From assembly GCA_947168785.1 (NCBI GenBank), contig CAMVNL010000103.1:1-7259 (forward strand): a stretch of DNA of 7,259 bases. The letters are read 5' to 3'. Below, in pieces: positions 1 to 5,437 of the stretch (positions are counted from its first letter, which is position 1; the number at the start of each line of letters is the position of its first letter). The DNA is from an uncultured Clostridia bacterium. Its GTDB lineage: Bacteria; Bacillota; Clostridia; Oscillospirales; Acutalibacteraceae. Both the position numbers and the translations under genes were made by a program. Below the pieces are notes generated by a model. The model worked only from the letters and a program-made list of their open reading frames with translations, searched no databases and had not been told where the DNA came from.

Positions 1-5
1 CTTTT

Positions 6-26
6 AACTTTCAACTCTCAACTTTT
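6..26. repeat. three tandem heptamers (AACTYTY)
   Basis: Three consecutive 7-base units can be read: AACTTTC (6-12), AACTCTC (13-19) and AACTTTT (20-26). The last base of the array is also the first base of the adjoining palindrome at 26-50. The array may continue past the left edge of the window. No coding sense is visible. It may be a microsatellite-like array or the edge of a small mobile repeat. Confidence 0.6.
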
Positions 27-50
27 TTGTCGCGCCAACGGCGCGACAAA
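26..50. repeat. perfect inverted repeat, 11-bp arms with 3-base loop
   Basis: TTTGTCGCGCC (26-36) pairs perfectly with GGCGCGACAAA (40-50) around the loop AAC. As RNA this would be a very stable hairpin on either strand. It lacks a T-tract on the 3' side in either direction: the run of six T lies on its left on the plus strand. It is therefore not a standard intrinsic terminator. It could be the end of a terminator-like element for a gene to the left, a dispersed palindromic repeat, or a protein-binding site. Confidence 0.75.
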
Positions 51-93
51 CTCCCCATTTACCGCGATCAGCTCCCGCCCTCATCCGCACCGC

Positions 94-128
94 ACAAAAA
101 ACAAAAGCGCCGTCCTGACCGACGGCGC
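94..128 (-). terminator. leftward intrinsic terminator with no assigned gene
   Basis: A perfect 8-bp stem, GCGCCGTC (107-114) with GACGGCGC (121-128), encloses a 6-base loop. On the minus strand the stem is followed by TTTTGTTTTTT (complement of 96-106), the usual shape of a rho-independent terminator for leftward transcription. No credible minus-strand gene lies immediately upstream (bases 129-413), so the transcript it ends is unknown. It may serve a small RNA, or block antisense transcription from the operon region. Confidence 0.7.
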
Positions 129-183
129 GTTTGCTGTAAGGGGTATAAAGGAAGGTTTCAATAGTCTTTCACGTTACGGCTTC

Positions 184-189
184 ATTATA
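184..189 (-). promoter_or_regulatory. possible -10 box facing left
   Basis: The minus strand reads TATAAT here, an exact sigma-A -10 consensus. About 17 bases further upstream there is only a poor -35 match (AGTTAG, complement of 207-212). If used, transcription would start near base 177 and reach the terminator at 94-128, giving an RNA of about 80 bases with no open reading frame of useful length. The exact -10 match could be chance. Confidence 0.25.
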
Positions 190-324
190 CGGGGGCCGGC
201 TTAATTCTAACTTAGAGGCAACGGGATTTTCGCAGCATTTTTCCCTTTTTTCTTTCTTTTTCCCATCCTGCCGCGAAAAACCGCCCCGGGGGCTGCCGTC
301 GCCGTGCCTTTTCCGAAAAAAAGA

Positions 325-353
325 TTGCAAAACGCCGGGGTTTGTAGTACCAT
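325..353 (+). promoter_or_regulatory. probable promoter of the three-gene operon
   Basis: TTGCAA (325-330) and TACCAT (348-353) are separated by exactly 17 bases and match the sigma-A consensus boxes at four of six positions each. Transcription would begin near base 360, leaving a leader of about 54 bases. That leader ends in the Shine-Dalgarno-like AAGGGG (400-405), 8 bases before the ATG at 414. The leader also contains a short GATGC/GCATC inverted repeat around 357-372. The promoter is moderate by sequence, so it may depend on an activator or simply be weak. Confidence 0.45.
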
Positions 354-413
354 GAGGATGCGCGGCGGCATCGGAAACGCGCCGACTTAGACCGAAAAAA
401 AGGGGTATCCGTC

Positions 414-1298
414 ATGTTCGCAAAGTTGCTTGCCACTTTTACCCTAATCATATCGCTGCTGTGCCGGAATTTCGCCGTTCTGCCTTCCGGACACGCGGAC
501 GACGTCCGTCTGAAGGCCGTGCTGGTCTCCGATATCCACTCGGACGCGGATTTCACCCGCGACCGCACCGACGACATGCGGCAGATTTTCGCCGCCATCG
601 GCCGGACGCAGAACGATGCGGATACGCTGGTGATGTCCGGCGACCTGACCAACTCCGGCGACCTGCGGGAATATATCAACCTGATCAACTGCCTGAACCT
701 CTACTGCCGCATCCGCGGCCGCATTCCGGAGATGGGAAACCACGACAGCTGGCACCACAGCGACGACCCGGATTACGCAAAAGCGGCGCGGTATTTCAAG
801 GCCTTCTGCCGCTGGAACGGCGTGTGCACGGACAAGGTCTATTATAAAAAGACGGTGAACGGCGTGCCCTTCCTGATCTTAGGCGTGGAGGACTGCGATT
901 TCAAGAACCCGTACCATTCCGACGAACAGCTGGACTGGTTCGAGGCGGAGCTGAACGCCGCCGTCGCCAAAGGCGGCCCCGTGTTTGTTATCTGCCACAA
1001 GCCGCCGGAGGATCTGGGCGACAGCGCCGGACGGATGCAGACGATCCTGCGGTCGGCCGCCGCCGACGCAGAAGCGCCGATCATTTACGTCAGCGGCCAC
1101 TGGCACGAGATCGGCGAAAACACCTTCGCGCAGCCCTGCGACCGGCTGGCGCTGCTCAACCTCCCCTCCGTGCAGTACACGGGAGAAGGGGGCCTGGGCT
1201 TTATTGCCGAGGTGAAAGACCGCGAAGTGACCCTCACGGGCATGAACTTTCTGACGGACGCGCCGCTGGAAGGATACGAATACCACATTACATATTAA
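414..1298 (+). CDS. secreted calcineurin-like metallophosphoesterase
   Basis: A 294-residue protein of the calcineurin-like metallophosphoesterase superfamily, which hydrolyses phosphomono- or phosphodiesters with two metal ions. All the usual metal-site blocks are visible in order: SDIH (D40, H42), GDLTNSGD (D77, N80), GNHD (N109, H110), CH (H195) and GHWH (H229, H231). The first 28 or so residues form a signal peptide: a basic start (MFAK), a hydrophobic stretch, and a likely type I cleavage site after GHA (A28). The product should thus act outside the membrane. The start is supported by AAGGGG 8 bases upstream. It is the first gene of an operon, 12 bases before the next gene. The substrate is unknown; the family includes nucleotide, cyclic-nucleotide, glycerophosphodiester and sphingomyelin-type phosphodiesterases. 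The fold is firm, the specific activity open. Confidence 0.9.
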   Translation: MFAKLLATFTLIISLLCRNFAVLPSGHADDVRLKAVLVSDIHSDADFTRDRTDDMRQIFAAIGRTQNDADTLVMSGDLTNSGDLREYINLINCLNLYCRIRGRIPEMGNHDSWHHSDDPDYAKAARYFKAFCRWNGVCTDKVYYKKTVNGVPFLILGVEDCDFKNPYHSDEQLDWFEAELNAAVAKGGPVFVICHKPPEDLGDSAGRMQTILRSAAADAEAPIIYVSGHWHEIGENTFAQPCDRLALLNLPSVQYTGEGGLGFIAEVKDREVTLTGMNFLTDAPLEGYEYHITY

Positions 1299-1310
1299 GG
1301 AAAAAGCACG

Positions 1311-2615
1311 ATGAACGAATCGCTTCCCTGCATCATCATCCCCGGCATGGGGCACTCCAAAATGGAGCTGTTCGACGAGGCCGGGCGCAAACAGAAGACC
1401 GTCTGGCCCCTGCGGGTGGACGAAAAGGAGGCGGCCCGGCGCATCCGCGGCCCCTATTTCCGCACGGTGCTGACCCGAAGGGACAAGGGCTTTACCGACG
1501 CCATCCGCGCCTATTTCACCGACGTGCTCTCTCCCCTGACCACCCTGCCCGACGGGCGGATGCAGCACGATATCCGCCCCGTGACGCGGGATTACCCCGT
1601 CAGCGAGTACACCGAGGGGGAAAAGCGCTTCACCTACCGGGTGGCCCCGGTGCGGGAGCTGGCAAAAGCCATCGGCGAGGATCACCTCTACCTGTTCGCC
1701 TATAACTTTTTCACCGACCTCTACGACAGCGCGGATGCGCTTGACGCGTTCATTCAGACCGTCAAGCGGCGCCACGGCGTAAAGCAGGTCAACCTGCTGC
1801 CCGTGAGCATGGGCGGGGCCCTGTTCACCGCGTATCTGGACGCCCACGGGGCGCAGAACGACGCGGCCAATGTGATGTTCATTGAGGCGGCGCTGGACGG
1901 CAGCGTGCTGATGAGCGACTTGTTCCGGCTGAACGTGGACAAATACAACGGCTATTCCGTGCTGGAATTCGCCACCTCCCGCAAGGTTTCCGACGCCATG
2001 CGCAAACTGTTGAGCCTCGTCCCGTGGGAAGTGCGCTTCGGGGTGCTGTATAAATCCCTGGACGCGGCCTTTTCCACCGTCATCAACAACAGCCTCGCCA
2101 TGTGGGAAACACTGCCCAAGGAGGACCTGCCCGCCCTGCGCGAAGCCCACCTGTCGGACGAGGCCCACGCCCCCTTCCGGCGGCAGCTGGACCGGTTTAT
2201 GGCGGCGCAGTTCCGCATCCGGGAGATGCTGGGGCAGCGGCAGGAGGCCGGGACGAAATTCTACGCCACCTCCGGCTACGGCCTGCGGATCATGGCCCTT
2301 TCCGCCAATGACACAATTTCCACCGATACGGTGCTGGCGGCCTATTCCTCGTCGCTGGGCGCGCTGACCGCGCCGAGGGGCGAGAAGCTGGACCCGGCCA
2401 TCCTCACCCCCTACAGCCGCCTTTCCCCCGACGGCGCCATCGACGCCTCCACGGGTTATCTGAAGGATACCACCTGGTTTTTCAAGGGTCAGGTACACAA
2501 CGACACCGCCTTCAACGACAAGATCCAGCAGCTGGTGAGGCGGGTGTTCACCGACCCGGATTTCACCGACGTATTTTCCGACCCGGCCTTCCCGCAGTTT
2601 ATGGAAGTCGGATAA
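1311..2615 (+). CDS. LCAT-like alpha/beta hydrolase (putative lipase/acyltransferase)
   Basis: A 434-residue protein that resembles the lecithin:cholesterol acyltransferase (LCAT)/phospholipase group of alpha/beta hydrolases; the match is made by eye. An N-terminal IIIPGMGHSKMEL (residues 8-20) is like the LCAT oxyanion region, and LFAYNFFTD (128-136) is like the F-x-YDWR segment. The nucleophile elbow is PVSMGG with S166, so the usual first glycine of GxSxG is replaced by proline (P164). Candidate triad partners are D339 in TDTVL and H396 in GQVHND, in the family order Ser-Asp-His. No signal peptide is visible and no alternative upstream start adds one, unlike its two neighbours, so the protein is probably cytoplasmic or exported by another route. 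A Shine-Dalgarno AAGGA overlaps the stop of the preceding gene. Ester or acyl-lipid hydrolysis is the best guess; no substrate can be named. Confidence 0.75.
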   Translation: MNESLPCIIIPGMGHSKMELFDEAGRKQKTVWPLRVDEKEAARRIRGPYFRTVLTRRDKGFTDAIRAYFTDVLSPLTTLPDGRMQHDIRPVTRDYPVSEYTEGEKRFTYRVAPVRELAKAIGEDHLYLFAYNFFTDLYDSADALDAFIQTVKRRHGVKQVNLLPVSMGGALFTAYLDAHGAQNDAANVMFIEAALDGSVLMSDLFRLNVDKYNGYSVLEFATSRKVSDAMRKLLSLVPWEVRFGVLYKSLDAAFSTVINNSLAMWETLPKEDLPALREAHLSDEAHAPFRRQLDRFMAAQFRIREMLGQRQEAGTKFYATSGYGLRIMALSANDTISTDTVLAAYSSSLGALTAPRGEKLDPAILTPYSRLSPDGAIDASTGYLKDTTWFFKGQVHNDTAFNDKIQQLVRRVFTDPDFTDVFSDPAFPQFMEVG

Positions 2616-2639
2616 TTTCATTCAAAGGAGCGACCGTTT

Positions 2640-3506
2640 ATGACCCTGCTGCAAAAGATCAGAACCCTGTTTCTCCTCCCCATCCTCTTGCTGACGATCC
2701 TGACCACGCCAAAGGCGGCGGATACCGACACGGCGCGGTTCGTGTCGCAGAAGGTCTTCGTCATGGATCAGGCGCTGGCCATGGGTCAGGGGATCACCAC
2801 CGACGGCACGTATTTCTACACCTCCGGCGCGGCCACCGGGCTGCGCGTGACGTATCTGGCAAAAATCGATATCGCCTCCATGGCCATGACGGCCAAACAC
2901 CTGAATCCCCTGCCGCAGGTCTGCAAGGAGCGGGGCAACAACCACATCGGCGGCATCAGCTATTACGGCGGCAGGCTCTACGCCTCCGTGGAGGGCGGCG
3001 ACGTATGCAAGGCCTGCATCGTGGTGTTCGATCCCGAGACGCTGACGGCCACCGGCGAGGTCTGCGACCTGCCCAACGAGATATTCGACGACGGCATTCC
3101 GTGGCTGGCGGTGGACCCGGCGACGGGGTATCTCTACGCCTCCCAGTGGAACCACGCAAAAACGGTGTACGTCTATGACGTGAACAACGGCATGGCGCTT
3201 GTGAAAGACCTGCCCCTGACGGGCGTGGGCGAGCTGGACCGCATTCAGGGCGGCGAGTTCCGGGACGGGACGCTGTACCTGTCCCAGGACAGCAAGGACG
3301 AGGGCACGATGAAACGCCTGCTGGCCCTTGATACCGCCACCGGCGAAGTGACCGTGGCCGCCCGGCGGAACGTGGGCGGCACGAACATCGAGACCGAGGG
3401 CATGACCTTCCTGACGAAGGACGGCAAGACCTCCCTCTGGATTTTGGATTACAACAAGGCCGTGGGAATCTTTTTGCGGGAGTACGACCTCACCCCCGCG
3501 CCGTGA
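2640..3506 (+). CDS. secreted beta-propeller-like protein
   Basis: A 288-residue protein with a clear signal peptide: MTLLQKIR, then a hydrophobic core at about 9-23, with cleavage near A26/A27 (TPKAAD). The mature part has about five repeats of the pattern (aromatic/hydrophobic)-DG-x-LY-x-S followed by a strand and an Asp turn: around 51-78, 104-134, 155-181, 201-233 and 252-283. Examples are DGTYFYTSG, GGRLYASVE, TGYLYASQW and DGTLYLSQD. This is typical of beta-propellers of the SMP-30/NHL/quinoprotein-like type, though the exact family is not recognised. Four cysteines (C95, C123, C126, C142), including a CxxC, may form disulfides. AAAGGAG lies 9 bases before the ATG, and the gene follows the hydrolase by 24 bases. 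It is the last gene of the operon and could be a lactonase-like enzyme or a binding protein. Confidence 0.75.
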   Translation: MTLLQKIRTLFLLPILLLTILTTPKAADTDTARFVSQKVFVMDQALAMGQGITTDGTYFYTSGAATGLRVTYLAKIDIASMAMTAKHLNPLPQVCKERGNNHIGGISYYGGRLYASVEGGDVCKACIVVFDPETLTATGEVCDLPNEIFDDGIPWLAVDPATGYLYASQWNHAKTVYVYDVNNGMALVKDLPLTGVGELDRIQGGEFRDGTLYLSQDSKDEGTMKRLLALDTATGEVTVAARRNVGGTNIETEGMTFLTKDGKTSLWILDYNKAVGIFLREYDLTPAP

Positions 3507-3528
3507 CCCCACACCCCCTCAACGCAAA

Positions 3529-3561
3529 CTTCCCGGACGCACCCGCCCGGGAAGCTTTTTT
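3529..3561 (+). terminator. intrinsic terminator of the three-gene operon
   Basis: CTTCCCGG (3529-3536) pairs perfectly with CCGGGAAG (3547-3554) around a 10-base loop, followed by C and six T. It begins 22 bases after the stop codon at 3506. On the opposite strand the stem is followed only by TTTGCGTT, so it may also stop leftward transcripts from the MATE gene, but less efficiently. Confidence 0.85.
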
Positions 3562-3606
3562 GGTGTGGGATTAAAGAAGCAAATTGGGGGTTGTCGAGCA
3601 GTTTCA

Positions 3607-3746
3607 TGGTAGCACGGCGCATTGCGCCGTCTGGCGTCCGGACACAGTAACAACGTTCTGGTTATGAGAAAAACCGATGTTTCGACAAAAAAATGGGCGT
3701 GGCGCTGAAGGAAACACCTCAGACGGCGCAATGCGCCGTGCTACCA
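3607..3746. repeat. 140-bp REP/BIME-like inverted-repeat element
   Basis: Perfect 27-bp inverted arms lie at 3607-3633 and 3720-3746, around an 86-base core. Each arm is itself a hairpin, ACGGCGC and GCGCCGT around ATT (3614-3630) or AAT (3723-3739). It is preceded on its own strand by the tetranucleotide GTAG (3609-3612; complement of 3741-3744). A GTAG next to a short GC-rich hairpin, in two inverted copies, is the known layout of REP sequences paired into BIMEs that are mobilised by RAYT transposases. The core has no open reading frame of note. Shorter matching bases extend the symmetry outward (TTGTCGA at 3591-3597 and TCGACAA at 3754-3760). No clear target-site duplication is seen. Alternatives are a MITE of another transposase family, or a structural RNA. 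Confidence 0.75.
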
Positions 3747-3786
3747 GATGACATCGACAAATCCATATTGCTCCATCTCGTTCCTT

Positions 3787-3819
3787 GCCCCGCGGCATTC
3801 CGTGACGGGGCTCTTTTTT
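3787..3819 (+). terminator. second rightward terminator, overlapping the MATE stop codon
   Basis: GCCCCG (3787-3792) pairs with CGGGGC (3806-3811), with an inner CGG/CCG pairing (3793-3795, 3800-3802), then TC and six T (3814-3819). The shape is right for rightward transcription. For the leftward MATE transcript the 3' side of the stem reads CAAGG, so it is a poor terminator in that direction. The T-tract supplies the complement of the MATE stop codon. It probably prevents readthrough from the operon, or from the repeat element, into the MATE gene on the wrong strand. Confidence 0.65.
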
Positions 3820-5221
3820 ATCCGCGGGGCGCGGCGCCCAGCTCCCGGTAGGTCCTCCAGATCAGCAGCAGCGCGATCAGGAACGTGAGGAAATCGGAGA
3901 CCGGCATGGAATACAGCACGCCGTCAAGGCCGAAGAACAGGGGCAGCAGCAGCGCCAGCCCCACGCCGAAGACCACCTCGCGGATCATGGACAGGGCCGT
4001 GGAGGCCGCCGCCTTGCCCATGGCCTGCAAAAAGATAAAGCAGGCCTTGTTGACGCAGGCGAAGACCATCATGCACAGATAAACGCGGAAGGCCCGCAGG
4101 GCGAACGCCGTGTAATAGACGCTCTCGTTGGCCGCGCCGAAAATGCCGATCAGCTGCCGGGGGAAGACCTCCACGATGAGGAGGGCGACCGCCCCCACGG
4201 CGGCCTCCGCCAGCAGCAGGCGGGTAAACAGCGATTTCACCCGCTGCCTTTCCCACGCGCCCATGTTGAAGCCCACGATGGGGATGCACCCCGCCGCCAT
4301 GCCCACCACGATGGAGATGACGATCTGGAAGAACTTCATGACGATGCCCACCACCGCCATGGGGATCTGGGCGTACTGCGCCTGACCGAAGACCGGGTCC
4401 AGCGCGCCGTAGCGGCGGATCATGTTGTTGATGGCCGCCATGGCCGCCACCAGCGAGATCTGCGACAGGAAAGAGGTCACGCCCAGCACCAGCGTTTTAC
4501 GGGCCGTCCGCCAATCCGGGCGGAAGTCGCTTTTTCCGGGCTTCACCAGCTTCATGCGGGTCAGGTACCACACCGCCAGCGCCGCGGTGACCACCTGGCC
4601 CAGCACCGTCGCCACGGCGGCCCCCATCATGCCCCACCGGAAGACGAAGATGAAGACGGGGTCCAGCACCACGTTCAGCGCCGCCCCGGCCAGGGTGGAG
4701 GCCATGACGAATTTCGGGCTGCCGTCCGCCCGGATCACCGGGTTCATGGCCTGCCCGAACATGTAAAAGGGCACGCCCAAGGCGATATAAAAGAAATACT
4801 CCTTGGCGCAGCGGAAGGTCTCTTCGTTGACGGTGCCGCCGAAGAGGGCGATGATGCCGTCGGCAAAGAGCAGATAGACCGCGCACAGCAGCGCCCCGCC
4901 CGCAAGGGTCATGACCACCGCGTTGCCCACGCTTTTTTTCGCCTTCTCCGGCGCGCCCGCGCCGAGGCTGAGGCTGACGAAGGCGCAGCAGCCGTCGCCG
5001 ATCATCACCGCCACGGCCAGCGCGATGACCGTCAGCGGGAACACCACCGTATTGGCGGCGTTGCCGTAAGAGCCCAGATACGAGGCGTTGGCGATGAAGA
5101 TCTGATCGACGATGTTATACAGCGCCCCCACCAGCAGCGAGATGATGCAGGGCACGGCGTATTGCCGCATCAGCCGGCCAACGTTCGCCGTCGCAAGAAA
5201 TGTGTCTGTCTGTTTTTCCAT
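3818..5221 (-). CDS. MATE family multidrug/cation antiporter (MepA/NorM-like)
   Basis: A 467-residue inner-membrane exporter of the MATE family, which expels cationic drugs or metabolites using a sodium or proton gradient. Residues given here count from the ATG at 5221. Family signatures include LYNIVDQIFIA (34-44), RADGSPKF (164-171), ALNVVLDPVFIF (181-192) and GMAAGCIPIVGFNMGA (307-322). These lie in two homologous halves of about six membrane spans each, and the length is usual for the family. The start at 5221 is chosen over an in-frame ATG at 5290. CCTCCT at 5226-5231 gives an AGGAGG on the coding strand 4 bases before it, and the extra 23 residues would have no ribosome site. The gene is transcribed alone from the promoter at 5322-5350. 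No neighbouring MarR- or TetR-type regulator is present in the window. Substrate unknown. Confidence 0.93.
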   Translation of the reverse strand: MEKQTDTFLATANVGRLMRQYAVPCIISLLVGALYNIVDQIFIANASYLGSYGNAANTVVFPLTVIALAVAVMIGDGCCAFVSLSLGAGAPEKAKKSVGNAVVMTLAGGALLCAVYLLFADGIIALFGGTVNEETFRCAKEYFFYIALGVPFYMFGQAMNPVIRADGSPKFVMASTLAGAALNVVLDPVFIFVFRWGMMGAAVATVLGQVVTAALAVWYLTRMKLVKPGKSDFRPDWRTARKTLVLGVTSFLSQISLVAAMAAINNMIRRYGALDPVFGQAQYAQIPMAVVGIVMKFFQIVISIVVGMAAGCIPIVGFNMGAWERQRVKSLFTRLLLAEAAVGAVALLIVEVFPRQLIGIFGAANESVYYTAFALRAFRVYLCMMVFACVNKACFIFLQAMGKAAASTALSMIREVVFGVGLALLLPLFFGLDGVLYSMPVSDFLTFLIALLLIWRTYRELGAAPRG

Positions 5222-5321
5222 GGTTCCTCCTGAAAAAAGCAAAAAAAGAAAGCGCGCGGGAAAGCCGGATTTACGCTTTTCGCCACACACTTTTTTCTTG
5301 CCGATTCAATTTTCGCTGACT

Positions 5322-5350
5322 ATTTTATGGGCAAAACCCGGATTTGTCAA
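5322..5350 (-). promoter_or_regulatory. strong sigma-A promoter of the MATE gene
   Basis: On the minus strand TTGACA (complement of 5345-5350, an exact -35) and TAAAAT (complement of 5322-5327, five of six) are spaced by exactly 17 bases. Transcription would start near 5315, giving a leader of about 94 bases. Immediately upstream of the -35 box are two A-tracts, A7 (5354-5360) and A8 (5373-5380), which could act as an UP element. Confidence 0.8.
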
Positions 5351-5391
5351 GCGTTTTTTTCCTCACCGGACGTTTTTTTTGCGATCCGCCG

Positions 5392-5420
5392 TTGCTTTTC
5401 CCGGGGCGGTATGCTATGAT
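5392..5420 (+). promoter_or_regulatory. probable extended -10 promoter of the membrane/hydrolase gene
   Basis: TATGAT (5415-5420, five of six to the -10 consensus) is preceded by TG at 5412-5413, making an extended -10 box. TTGCTT (5392-5397) lies 17 bases upstream as a weak -35. Transcription would start near 5427, so the leader is only about 11 bases. It contains GGTGAT (5428-5433), which can pair with the 3' part of the anti-Shine-Dalgarno region, 4 bases before the ATG at 5438. Confidence 0.55.
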
Positions 5421-5437
5421 CGGAACGGGTGATATCA

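Noticed and set aside
212..688. Minus-strand open frame (158 codons) spanning the upstream gap and the phosphoesterase start
   Set aside because: Most of it overlaps the conserved phosphoesterase in antisense, and the rest is low-complexity Lys/Arg-rich sequence from A/T tracts. No promoter or ribosome site supports it.
879..2621. Long minus-strand open frame (580 codons) opposite the first two operon genes
   Set aside because: It lies antisense to two genes with clear motifs. Its product is rich in Gly, Val, His and Gln with no recognisable domain, and no ribosome site precedes it. It is a shadow frame of high-GC coding DNA.
2622..3512. Minus-strand open frame (296 codons) opposite the beta-propeller gene
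   Set aside because: It mirrors the plus-strand gene almost end to end and has a shadow-like composition. The plus-strand product has a signal peptide, repeats and a good ribosome site.
3607..3746. CRISPR array or attC-like site
   Set aside because: There are only two repeats, and they are inverted rather than direct. There are no further spacers, no integrase and no core-site motifs.
5222..5290. N-terminal extension of the MATE protein to the ATG at 5290
   Set aside because: The added 23 residues are not typical of the family, and the AGGAGG box at 5226-5231 points to the ATG at 5221.
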